59,328 bases of DNA from Streptosporangiaceae bacterium (lineage in GTDB: Bacteria > Actinomycetota > Actinomycetes > Streptosporangiales > Streptosporangiaceae), in contig JASHOE010000143.1 of assembly GCA_030041275.1 (NCBI GenBank), positions 1 to 59,328 of the forward strand, written 5' to 3'. Shown here in pieces: positions 51,904-59,328 of the stretch (the stretch's first letter is position 1; the number at the start of each line of letters is the position of its first letter). The notes below the pieces were generated by a model. That model searched no databases, was not told the DNA's origin, and saw only the letters and a program-made list of their open reading frames with translations. A program made the position numbers and the translations under genes.

Positions 51904-53271
51904 GTGGCAGTGGACAGGCAGGAAGAGTTCGTACTGCGCACGCTCGAAGAGCGTGATATCCGGTTCGTCCGGCTGTGGTTCACCGATGTCCTCGGCTACC
52001 TGAAATCGGTGTCGGTGGCTCCGGCCGAACTTGAGGGCGCATTCGCGGAGGGCATCGGATTCGACGGGTCCGCCGTCGAGGGGTTCGCCCGCGTGTACGA
52101 GGCCGACATGATCGCCCGGCCGGATCCGTCCACGTTCCAGCTCATGCAGGCTGGCGGTGCCACCGCGGGAACGGGCCGAATGTTCTGCGACATTCTCACG
52201 CCCGACGGTACCCCGTCCTACGCCGATCCGCGGTTCGTGCTGAAGCGGGCCCTCGGCCGTGCCTCGCAGCTTGGCTTCACCTTCTACACCCACCCGGAGA
52301 TCGAGTTCTTCCTGCTGAGAGAGAAGCCCGAGCCTGGCCAGCGGCCGCGGCCCATCGACGCGGGCGGCTATTTCGACCACACCCCGCATAGCATCGCCCA
52401 CGACTTCCGGCGCGAGGCGATCACCATGCTGGAGGGCCTCGGCATCTCCGTGGAGTTCAGCCACCACGAGGGGGCACCCGGCCAGCAGGAGATCGACCTG
52501 CGGTACGCCGACGCGCTCAGCACGGCCGACAACATCATGACCTTCAAGATCGCCATGAAGGAGGTCGCGCTGCAGCAAGGCGTGTACGCGTCGTTCATGC
52601 CGAAGCCGTTCACCGATCACCCCGGCTCCGGCATGCACACGCACATGTCCTTGTTCGAGGGTGACCGCAACGTGTTCTACGAGCCCGGCGGGGAGTATCA
52701 CCTGTCCAAGGTGGCGAAGGCCTTCATCGCCGGCTTGCTCCGGCATGCGGCGGAGATCACCGCCGTATGCAACCAGTGGGTGAATTCCTACAAGCGGCTG
52801 TGGGGCGGCACGGAGCGGATCGCCGGAGCAGGCGGTGAGGCGCCCGCTTACATCTGCTGGGGGCACAACAACCGGTCGGCGCTCATCAGGGTCCCCATGT
52901 ATAAGCCCGCCAAGGGCAACGCGACGAGGATCGAGTTCCGCTCGATCGACTCGGCGTGCAACCCCTACCTGGCCTACGCGGTCATCCTCGCTGCCGGGCT
53001 GAAAGGGATCGAGGACGACTACGAACTGCCGCCCGGCGCGGAGGACGACGTCTGGGCGCTGACGTCGACCGAGCGGCACGCGCTCGGGATCGAGCCGCTG
53101 CCGCAGAACCTGTCCGACGCTATCAACGTCATGGAGGGCAGTGAGCTCGTCGCTGAGACCCTGGGGGAGCAGGTGTTCGACTTCTTCCTCCGCAATAAGC
53201 GCGAGGAATGGCAGGAGTACCGCCAGCATGTCAGCGAGTTCGAGCTGGACCGGTACCTCGGCGTGCTGTGA
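51904..53271 (+). CDS. glnA2: Type I glutamine synthetase, GlnA2-like
   Basis: A 455-residue glutamine synthetase I. FTDVLGYLKSV and GIGFDGSAVEGFARVYEADM are the N-terminal domain; LGFTFYTHPEIEFFLL, SGMHTHMSLF, GRGGEAPAY-like (AGAGGEAPAYICWGHNNRSALIRVP) and NATRIEFRSIDSACNPYLAY hold the catalytic metal and ATP residues. The adenylylation loop reads DDVWALTSTE, where E. coli GlnA has NLYDLPPEE, so the modified tyrosine is Trp (codon 53052). This fits GlnA2 of actinomycetes, which is not adenylylated. It makes glutamine from glutamate and ammonia with ATP, or a related gamma-glutamyl product. GTG 51904; GTG 51910 is an alternative. Confidence 0.92.
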   Translation: MAVDRQEEFVLRTLEERDIRFVRLWFTDVLGYLKSVSVAPAELEGAFAEGIGFDGSAVEGFARVYEADMIARPDPSTFQLMQAGGATAGTGRMFCDILTPDGTPSYADPRFVLKRALGRASQLGFTFYTHPEIEFFLLREKPEPGQRPRPIDAGGYFDHTPHSIAHDFRREAITMLEGLGISVEFSHHEGAPGQQEIDLRYADALSTADNIMTFKIAMKEVALQQGVYASFMPKPFTDHPGSGMHTHMSLFEGDRNVFYEPGGEYHLSKVAKAFIAGLLRHAAEITAVCNQWVNSYKRLWGGTERIAGAGGEAPAYICWGHNNRSALIRVPMYKPAKGNATRIEFRSIDSACNPYLAYAVILAAGLKGIEDDYELPPGAEDDVWALTSTERHALGIEPLPQNLSDAINVMEGSELVAETLGEQVFDFFLRNKREEWQEYRQHVSEFELDRYLGVL

Positions 53272-53308
53272 CCAGACGCCAGCTCGGCCCGCCCGTTACC
53301 GTGCTGAT

Positions 53309-56275
53309 GTGACGTCACCGCGCGGAACCCTGGCCGGGCAGCTGGCAGCGATGGGCTTCGCGGACACGGCGCGGGCCCAGCAACTCGTGACTGAGCTCGA
53401 GCTTGGCGCCGGTCCGAGCCGCGGGGCCGATAGCTCGGTGCTGCAGGCCCTAGCGGCCGCCGCCGATCCCGACCTCGCCCTTGCCGCGCTCGCCAGGATG
53501 ACGCCGGACGCCAAGCTCAGGGCGGCGCTGCGGGCCGACAGGGTGCTGCGAGACCGCCTGGTGACCGTCCTCGGCGCGAGCACCGCCCTCGCCGATCACC
53601 TGGCTCGGCATCGCGCGGACTGGCGGCTGCTGGCCGAATCGGCCCCGTTCCCCGCCGCGGGACCGTCGGACGACGCCGATCCGGTGACCCAGCTACGGGT
53701 GGACTACCGCCGGCGGCTGCTCCAGCTGGCGGCGGTTGATCTCACCGGCGAATACGCGCTCGACGACGTGATGGCCGGTCTCGCCGACGCGGCGAGCGCG
53801 GCACTCGAGGCGGCGCTCGCCATCGCCCGCGGCGAGCAGCCCGCCGACGCGGCGGCCGGCCGGCTCGCCGTGATCGCCATGGGCAAGTGCGGCGCCAGAG
53901 AGCTCAACTACGCGAGCGACGTCGACGTGATCTTCGTGGCGGGCTCGGCTGAGCCCGGGGCGCTGAAGGCGGCGACGGCGCTGGCGAGCCGGATGATCCG
54001 GATCTGCTCACAGAGCACCCCGGAGGGGCCGCTGTTCCCGGTTGACCCAAATCTGCGTCCGGAGGGCCGGGACGGTCCACTAGCGCGCACGGTGGCCAGC
54101 CACCTGGCCTACTACGAGCGGTGGGCGAGCACCTGGGAGTTCCAGGCGCTGCTCAAGGCCAGGTTCGTGGCGGGTGATCCCGAGCTCGGCGCGGAGTACA
54201 TCGCTGCGATCGCGCCGCTGGTCTGGCAGGCCGCAGAGCGCGAGGGGTTCGTTGCTGACGTACAGGCCATGCGCCGCCGGGTGGTCGCGAGCCTGCCAGC
54301 TGACCAGGCCGGGCGGGAACTCAAGCTCGGTCCGGGCGGGCTGCGCGACATCGAGTTCGCTGTCCAGCTGCTGCAGCTGGTGCACGGCCGGGGTGATGAC
54401 TCCCTGCGGCAGCGCGGCACGCTGCCGGCGCTCGCGGCGCTCGCGGCGGGCGGATACGTGGGCCGGGCGGACGCGGCCGCCATGGGGGCGGCCTACCGGT
54501 TCCTGCGCGGCGTTGAGCACCTGGTGCAGCTGCGTCAGCTGCGGCGTACCCATCTTCTGCCGGAAGACCCGGCGGCGCTTCGGGAGATCGGCCGCGCGCT
54601 GCGCCGGATGCGATTGGACTCCGCTGCCCCAGCGGCCGTAGCCGGCCCGGCAACCCCGTCAGCGCTGCCGCCTGGTGACCCTGCGGCAGAGCTCGCCGCG
54701 CAATGGCGGCTGCATGCAAGCCAGGCTCGGCAGCTCCACGAGAAACTGTTCTACCGGCCGTTGCTCGAGGCCGTCGCCCGGCTGCCGGGCGACGCGGTCC
54801 GGCTCACGTCAGCGGCTGCGCGAGACCGGCTGGAGGCGCTCGGTTATGCCGACCCTGCCGGAGCCCTGCGCCACATCGAGGCGCTGACCTCGGGGATGTC
54901 CCGAACCGCCGCGATGCAGCGGACGCAGCTGCCCGTGTTGCTCGGCTGGCTGGCCGACGCACCAGAGCCCGATGCCGGCCTGCTCGCGTTCCGCCAGGTG
55001 AGTGAGGCACTGGGAAACTCGCCCTGGTACCTGCGGCTGCTGCGCGACAACGCTGTCGTGGCCCAGCGGATGGCGAGGCTGCTGGCCTCGAGCCGGTACG
55101 CCACGGGACTGCTGCTGCGCGCGCCCGAGGCGGTGGCGATGCTCGGCGACGATGCTCAGCTGGCTGCGCGATCTGCGGCTGAGCTGCACGCCGAAGCCAG
55201 CGCGGCCGTCGGCAGGGCCGACAAGCCCGCGAACGCCACCGCGGCCGTGCTGGCGATTCGCCGCCGCGAGCTGCTTCGCACCGCAGCCGCGGACCTGCTC
55301 GGCCTCGCCGGCATCGAAGCGACGGGCGTTGCGCTCACGACCGTTTCCAGGGTCACGATCGCGGCGACCCTCGCGGCCGTCGTTGCCGAGGCCGAGCGCA
55401 CCGCGGGCCCGCTGCCCACGCGGCTCGCCATCATCGCCATGGGCAGATTCGGCGGCCGGGAGATGGGCTACGCGAGCGACGCCGACGTGCTGTTCGTGCA
55501 CGATCCGCTGCCCGGCGCAACCGACGAGGCGGCAACGAGAGCCGCGCACGCGGTCGCGGAGAATGTGCGCGCCCTGCTGAGCAAGCCGGGCCTGGACCCA
55601 CCACTCCCGCTCGACGCCGGGCTGCGTCCCGAGGGTCGGCAAGGACCGCTGGTGCGCACGCTGGCGTCCTATCAGGCGTACTACCGCCGCTGGTCGGTGC
55701 CGTGGGAAGCGCAGGCACTGCTGCGCGCCGAGTACGCGGCCGGCGATGCAGGGGTGGGCGCCGCCTTCATCGCCATCGCCGACGAGGTCAGGTATCCGGA
55801 CGGCGGCATCGGTTCCGCAGCGGTGCGGGAAATCCGGCGGATCAAGGCGCGCATCGAAGCCGAGCGGATGCCGCGTGGCATCGAGCCCGCGCTGCACCTG
55901 AAGCTGGGTCCTGGTGGCCTCGCCGACGTGGAGTGGGTGGCGCAACTGCTGCAGTTGCGACACGCGATGTCGATGCCAGAACTGCGTACCACGCAGACGC
56001 CAGCCACGCTGGCAGCGGCCAGCAAGGCTGGCCTGATCGGTGCCGCCGACACCGAAACACTGCTCGCCGCCTGGCTGCTCGCCAGCCGCATCCGGGATGC
56101 CGTCATGCTGGCGCGGGGCCGGCCTTCTGACACGTTGCCGACGTCGCCCACGGAGCTGGCGGTGGTGGCGCGGATCCTCGGCTACCCGCCCGACGGCGCG
56201 CAGGACCTCACCGAGGACTGGCGCCGGTCCGCCCGGCAGGCGCGGGCGGTGATGGAACGGCTGTTTTATGGCTAG
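53309..56275 (+). CDS. glnE: Bifunctional glutamine synthetase adenylyltransferase/deadenylase
   Basis: A 988-residue GlnE with two nucleotidyltransferase domains. The N-terminal deadenylase domain has AMGKCGARELNYASDVDVIFVAG (about residue 190) and the C-terminal adenylylating domain AMGRFGGREMGYASDADVLFVHD (about residue 709); both show the G-x-x-x-G-x-x-E/S-D-x-D signature. Helical linkers with LKLGPGGLRDIEFAVQLLQLVHG and LKLGPGGLADVEWVAQLLQLRH follow each. It modifies GSI-beta in response to nitrogen; its target is presumably another glutamine synthetase, since the adjacent GlnA2 lacks the tyrosine. GTG start 37 bp after glnA2. Confidence 0.95.
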   Translation: MTSPRGTLAGQLAAMGFADTARAQQLVTELELGAGPSRGADSSVLQALAAAADPDLALAALARMTPDAKLRAALRADRVLRDRLVTVLGASTALADHLARHRADWRLLAESAPFPAAGPSDDADPVTQLRVDYRRRLLQLAAVDLTGEYALDDVMAGLADAASAALEAALAIARGEQPADAAAGRLAVIAMGKCGARELNYASDVDVIFVAGSAEPGALKAATALASRMIRICSQSTPEGPLFPVDPNLRPEGRDGPLARTVASHLAYYERWASTWEFQALLKARFVAGDPELGAEYIAAIAPLVWQAAEREGFVADVQAMRRRVVASLPADQAGRELKLGPGGLRDIEFAVQLLQLVHGRGDDSLRQRGTLPALAALAAGGYVGRADAAAMGAAYRFLRGVEHLVQLRQLRRTHLLPEDPAALREIGRALRRMRLDSAAPAAVAGPATPSALPPGDPAAELAAQWRLHASQARQLHEKLFYRPLLEAVARLPGDAVRLTSAAARDRLEALGYADPAGALRHIEALTSGMSRTAAMQRTQLPVLLGWLADAPEPDAGLLAFRQVSEALGNSPWYLRLLRDNAVVAQRMARLLASSRYATGLLLRAPEAVAMLGDDAQLAARSAAELHAEASAAVGRADKPANATAAVLAIRRRELLRTAAADLLGLAGIEATGVALTTVSRVTIAATLAAVVAEAERTAGPLPTRLAIIAMGRFGGREMGYASDADVLFVHDPLPGATDEAATRAAHAVAENVRALLSKPGLDPPLPLDAGLRPEGRQGPLVRTLASYQAYYRRWSVPWEAQALLRAEYAAGDAGVGAAFIAIADEVRYPDGGIGSAAVREIRRIKARIEAERMPRGIEPALHLKLGPGGLADVEWVAQLLQLRHAMSMPELRTTQTPATLAAASKAGLIGAADTETLLAAWLLASRIRDAVMLARGRPSDTLPTSPTELAVVARILGYPPDGAQDLTEDWRRSARQARAVMERLFYG

Positions 56276-56287
56276 CCCAGTCGGCGA

Positions 56288-57073
56288 TCAGTGCGAGGGA
56301 CGACGGGCAGCCACCCGACCTGGCCCTGCACCCGGCGTTACGGCGCGCCGCCACTCAGCCGTGATCGCATCCCGCTGTGCGGCCGGGAGCCACCTGACTG
56401 CCTCGCGGACCGTGACGCCTGATGCGCGATCAAGCCGCGGCGCGAGCCAGTCCGCGACGACATCCGGATGCTTCTTCGCGGTCTCGCGCAGAATCCAGCC
56501 GATCGCCTTGCGAATAAAAAACTCTCGCTCAGCGAGCATCGCGTCGGCGTAGTCGGCGAACCGCGGCCAGTTTGTGAGGTCGCCGCGGCGCAGTGGCACG
56601 AGTAGTGCCAGCATGGCGGACCTGCGCAGCCAGAAGTCATCGTCCGTCGCCCACCGGTCGAGGACGTTGAGCGACTCCGGGAAGCGCTCGACCAGCGACC
56701 CCATGACGTCTGCCGCGAGACCGTCGACGAGGGCCCAGGTACCCGAGGTGCGCAGCAAGTGTTCGACGAGCGGCACGTCATCGGCGCCGAGCAGCGTGCG
56801 CCGGTCGGTCAGCAGGATGACCGCGGCGACCCTGCACTCGAATACTGGTCCATCCCACAGCGCCGCAGCGACTCGGCCAACGTACTGCCCGGTGAGCTCG
56901 GGCTGGCCGCGACGCCAGCGGGTCACGATGGCCCGCGTGGCAGGGACCGTCGTGCCAGCGAACTCCAGCGAGCTCTTGAGGTAGTTCTGCTCGCTCACGG
57001 CGCGGGCTGACGATCCGGCGGCGCGGATTTCGCGCTCGATCAGCGCCGCATCGGGATCCTGTCGTGGCAGCAC
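56288..57073 (-). CDS. DNA alkylation repair-like protein (AlkD/HEAT-repeat)
   Basis: A 261-residue all-helical protein of the PF08713 (AlkD-like) group. The repeats are visible in SEQNYLKSSLEFAGTTVPATRAIV, WALVDGLAADVMGSLVERFP, DDFWLRRSAMLALLVPLRRGDLTNW and REFFIRKAIGWILRETAKKHPDVVADWL. FWLRRSAMLAL and FFIRKAIGWILRE are the Arg/Trp repeats that cradle the DNA lesion in AlkD. It is predicted to excise 3- or 7-alkylated bases as a DNA glycosylase without base flipping. GTG start; convergent with glnE (12 bp). Confidence 0.82.
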   Translation of the reverse strand: MLPRQDPDAALIEREIRAAGSSARAVSEQNYLKSSLEFAGTTVPATRAIVTRWRRGQPELTGQYVGRVAAALWDGPVFECRVAAVILLTDRRTLLGADDVPLVEHLLRTSGTWALVDGLAADVMGSLVERFPESLNVLDRWATDDDFWLRRSAMLALLVPLRRGDLTNWPRFADYADAMLAEREFFIRKAIGWILRETAKKHPDVVADWLAPRLDRASGVTVREAVRWLPAAQRDAITAEWRRAVTPGAGPGRVAARRPSH

Positions 57074-57184
57074 GCAGCTCAGCTTGTCGCAGCCGGTTCA
57101 GACCAGGGAGCTTGGGGTGCGCAAGACCATCGGGCTGGTTGCCGACCGTCGCGGACCGGCGCCAGGACGCGCCTTCCGTGCGGG

Positions 57185-57481
57185 CTAGCCCGGCGACTTG
57201 GGGTCGCGCTCGTCTGGTGCATAGGGACCGAGGCGGCGTATCAACGTCCAACGCTGGTAGGCCCTGACGGGATGTCTGAGTGATCGAAGCCAGTCCCAGT
57301 CGACCGGGCCGTACCAGTCGACCGGGACACCGAGGACGCGCTTGTGCTCTTCATCCTGGCGCTGACCCCGGGTCCCATGCGGACCTAGGTAGCTGCGAGG
57401 CATTCCGAGGACTTTGTCTGGTTCCTCGCGGTCAGCTGACACTGGACAATCCCTCACAGCGGCATCGCACGGGCGCGACAT
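57185..57481 (-). CDS. Small protein with a repeated VLG-P-(Y/W)-GP motif, function unknown
   Basis: Up to 98 residues. Two related stretches occur: DKVLGMPRSYLGPHGT and KRVLGVPVDWYGPVDW, suggesting an internal duplication of about 22 residues, followed by a basic, aromatic C-terminal half (LRSLRHPVRAYQRWTLIRRLGPYAPDE). The duplication implies that the start is upstream of ATG 57403; ATG 57481 and GTG 57442 both include the first copy. I do not recognise a family. There is no membrane segment. Confidence 0.5.
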   Translation of the reverse strand: MSRPCDAAVRDCPVSADREEPDKVLGMPRSYLGPHGTRGQRQDEEHKRVLGVPVDWYGPVDWDWLRSLRHPVRAYQRWTLIRRLGPYAPDERDPKSPG

Positions 57482-57688
57482 TCAGCGGCACCTGCAGAAC
57501 ACAGCATGACGTGGCCGCCGAGCTGACGCAACGACGGCTCCGCGCCGGTCAACCTGCTGAGCAGAGATCAGCCAGCTGTCTAGGTCACCTTGTCGAGAGG
57601 CTCTGAGCAGTGCGGCCGGAGCGCACGCCGGGCTCTCCCAGGCGCTGCGAGCGCGGCTGCGCGTGAATTGTCAGAGGGGGCGGGCAGG

Positions 57689-58411
57689 ATGGATGGCATG
57701 ACTGTGACAGGACATGTGGAGATGGTTGCGCTCGACGCTCCGGACATCGAGAAGCTTGCCTCGTTCTATGCAGAACTCACCGGCTGGCAAATCGTGAGAA
57801 AGGAGCCCGACTGGATAGTGGTCCGGACACCGGACGGCCAGGACGTCGCGTTCCAGCTGGCTCCCGACCACGTGGCGCCGCAGTGGCCAGGGCAGGATCA
57901 CCCGCAGCAATTCCATCTCGACTTGCTCATCGACGGATATGAGGCGGCGGCCGAGCGGGCTGTGCAGCTCGGGGCGACCCGGCTCGCCGACGGCGCGACC
58001 TGGGTGACGCTTGCCGATCCGGCAGGCCACCCGTTCGACCTGTGTCAGCGCGATGGGGTCGGACCGGTGATGGGTCTCTTCGCTACGACGATCGACGCTC
58101 CCGACGCCAAGGCGCTGGCCCGCTTTTACGCTGACCTGCTCGGCATGGAGGTGGGCTACGAGGGTCCCGAGGGCGCGCTCATCACCGGTGACGGCTGGAG
58201 CGTCATGTTCCAGCAGATCAGCGATTACAGCGCGCCGCGATGGCCGGACCCGAGGTACCCGCAGCAGGCGCACCTTGATATCGCCGTCGCCGATCTCGAT
58301 GCAGGCGAGGCCCGGGCACTAGAGCTGGGCGCAACGCGCCTCGCGGCCGGCGGGGAGACGTTCCGGGTATTCGCCGATCCGGCGGGCCACCCGTTCTGCC
58401 TGACTACGTAG
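57689..58411 (+). CDS. Two-domain VOC (glyoxalase-like) protein
   Basis: A 240-residue protein made of two VOC units. Unit 1 begins VEMVALDAPDIEKLASFYAELTGWQIV and ends TWVTLADPAGHPFDLC; unit 2 begins FATTIDAPDAKALARFYADLLGMEVG and ends FRVFADPAGHPFCLT. Each unit has QHP/YPQQxHLD-type metal histidines (DHPQQFHLDLLI; RYPQQAHLDIAV) and DPAGHPF, the hallmark of the actinobacterial PF18029 glyoxalase-like group. Metal-dependent small-molecule chemistry or antibiotic binding is possible; substrate unknown. ATG 57689 and 57698 are both possible; GAGGGGGCGGGCAGG lies upstream. Confidence 0.82.
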   Translation: MDGMTVTGHVEMVALDAPDIEKLASFYAELTGWQIVRKEPDWIVVRTPDGQDVAFQLAPDHVAPQWPGQDHPQQFHLDLLIDGYEAAAERAVQLGATRLADGATWVTLADPAGHPFDLCQRDGVGPVMGLFATTIDAPDAKALARFYADLLGMEVGYEGPEGALITGDGWSVMFQQISDYSAPRWPDPRYPQQAHLDIAVADLDAGEARALELGATRLAAGGETFRVFADPAGHPFCLTT

Positions 58412-58452
58412 CACGACCACCTGCAACACCGGCGGTCCCGCGCTGAGGACCC

Positions 58453-59274
58453 TTAGCCGACGCGCGCCACGCCGACCCAGCCGGGCAACGGCGTGGTGTC
58501 GGCGCCGGGCTCGGGACGCCACTGAGTCGTCGGGACCAGACCCGGTTCCACCAGATCCAGGCCCGCAAAGAACCGGGCGACTTGCTCCCTGGTCCGGAAG
58601 GTGATCGACCCAGCCATGGCGCGGTTCATCATCGCCGAGCCCCGCGCCATGGCCTCGGCGTGGATATCCGACGCGGGGTGGGAGATGGCCAGGTAGCTCC
58701 CGGGCGGGACCGCCGCCACCAGCCTCTGCACAATCCCGGCCGGGTCGTCGGAGTCAGGGACGCAGTGCAGCACGCCGACGAGCAAGACCGCCACCGGCTT
58801 GGCGAAGTCGAGCGTGCGCCCCGCCTCGGTGAGGATGGTGTCGGTTTCGCGCAGGTCTGCCTCGAGGTAGTCCGTCAGCCCGTCAGGATGGCTGGTCAGC
58901 AGCGCCCGCGCCTGGACGAGCACGATCGGGTCATTGTCCACGTACACCACGCGGGTGCTCGGCGCGGCCCGCTGCGCGACTTCGTGCGTGTTGTTCGCGC
59001 TGGGGATGCCGGTGCCGATGTCGAGGAACTGGCGGATGCCCGCCTCAGCTGCTAGGTAGTGCACAGCCCGGCCCAGGAAGGCGCGGTTGCTCCGCACCCC
59101 GGCCACGGCCATGGGATCGGCCTGAATGAAACGCTCGGCTAGCTCCCGGTCGACGGCGAAGTTGTCCTTGCCGCCGAGCCAGTAGTCATACACCCGGGCA
59201 ATGTGCGGCACGCTGGTATCGATCTTCGGATGGTCGTCCCGAAGCTCGCCGCTGCCTGACTGCTGAGTCGTCAT
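58453..59274 (-). CDS. SAM-dependent methyltransferase, PF04672-type (DUF574)
   Basis: A 273-residue methyltransferase. IARVYDYWLGGKDNFAVDRELAERFI is the unmistakable N-terminal motif of the PF04672 group; FLDIGTGIPSANNTHEVAQ is motif I (SAM binding), VVYVDNDPIVLVQARALL motif II, and VAVLLVGVLHCVPD motif IV. It is abundant in streptomycetes and Streptosporangiales, often in many copies, with few characterised substrates. ATG 59274 is preferred; GTG 59298 would add eight residues. It lies at the window edge with its promoter region partly outside. Confidence 0.88.
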   Translation of the reverse strand: MTTQQSGSGELRDDHPKIDTSVPHIARVYDYWLGGKDNFAVDRELAERFIQADPMAVAGVRSNRAFLGRAVHYLAAEAGIRQFLDIGTGIPSANNTHEVAQRAAPSTRVVYVDNDPIVLVQARALLTSHPDGLTDYLEADLRETDTILTEAGRTLDFAKPVAVLLVGVLHCVPDSDDPAGIVQRLVAAVPPGSYLAISHPASDIHAEAMARGSAMMNRAMAGSITFRTREQVARFFAGLDLVEPGLVPTTQWRPEPGADTTPLPGWVGVARVG

Positions 59275-59328
59275 GGTTCTGCCTTTGACCGATGACACGC
59301 GAGCTCAGCATATTTCCGGGCGGGCCTG

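Noticed and set aside
51775..53229. A 484-codon open frame antisense to glnA2
   Set aside because: It mirrors the glnA2 coding sequence exactly and contains no conserved domain; long antisense frames are expected at this GC content.

Overview
This is about 59 kb of very GC-rich DNA, densely coding on both strands, with frequent GTG/TTG starts, 4-bp ATGA/GTGA gene overlaps and short intergenic gaps. Gene content points to an actinomycete: an F420:NADPH oxidoreductase, two MMPL transporters, a GlnA2-type glutamine synthetase beside GlnE, an actinobacterial methionine aminopeptidase with an N-terminal extension, an MptB-like mannosyltransferase, a PF04672-type methyltransferase, and cydABDC with CydD and CydC as adjacent genes. 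I cannot name the genus; a Streptosporangiales-like filamentous actinomycete is a guess. I see no tRNA, rRNA, insertion sequence, prophage, CRISPR array or origin.

Layout. 0-9 kb: polytopic glycosyltransferase, MBL hydrolase, GabT, a thiolase-like/DUF35 pair, two GNATs, a zinc-ribbon MBL protein, a VOC protein and an alpha/beta hydrolase. 8.8-13 kb (minus): a fused E1 alpha-beta 2-oxoacid dehydrogenase with an alpha/beta hydrolase and two small genes downstream. 13-19 kb: esterase, lipoprotein, an MFS pump carrying a MarR-like C-terminal domain, then a tightly overlapping run cutA / MpaB-like / membrane protein, then DinB-like and histidine phosphatase genes. 20-26 kb: an ArsR-like regulator, a small coiled-coil membrane protein and a free-standing PF13796 sensor protein overlap by 4 bp each, followed after a strong hairpin by two tandem MMPL transporters. 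26-33 kb: map, a small divergent gene, three consecutive double-YbjQ-domain genes, an uncharacterised gene, npdG, panB and a TetR gene with a putative operator.

33.5-50 kb is a redox and carbohydrate block: an MBL protein, a GAP-family membrane protein, a frameshifted DUF389 pseudogene, a GMC flavoprotein with a four-cysteine motif, a G6PDH-family protein that has lost most of the phosphate-binding residues of the classical active site, NDH-2, a FUSC-like protein, a GH15 glycosidase, and cydA-cydB-cydD-cydC. CydA is divergent: the position of the heme b558 histidine is a lysine, the heme b595 glutamate is an aspartate, and the Q-loop has a CxxC. Taken together, glycosidase, sugar dehydrogenase-like enzymes, NDH-2 and bd oxidase could form a weakly coupled sugar-to-oxygen electron pathway (inference). 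50-56 kb holds glutamine and nitrogen genes: glutamine-dependent nadE and divergent glnA2 share an intergenic region with a good match to the GlnR consensus, then glnE. 56-59 kb: an AlkD-like protein, a small unknown, a two-domain VOC protein and a SAM methyltransferase.

Strongest leads for something undescribed: the G6PDH-like protein with a remodelled phosphate pocket inside the GMC/NDH-2/GH15/bd block; the unusual CydA and its leader with alternative pairing; the triple tandem double-YbjQ cluster; and the ArsR/TM-coiled-coil/PF13796/MMPL/MMPL cluster.
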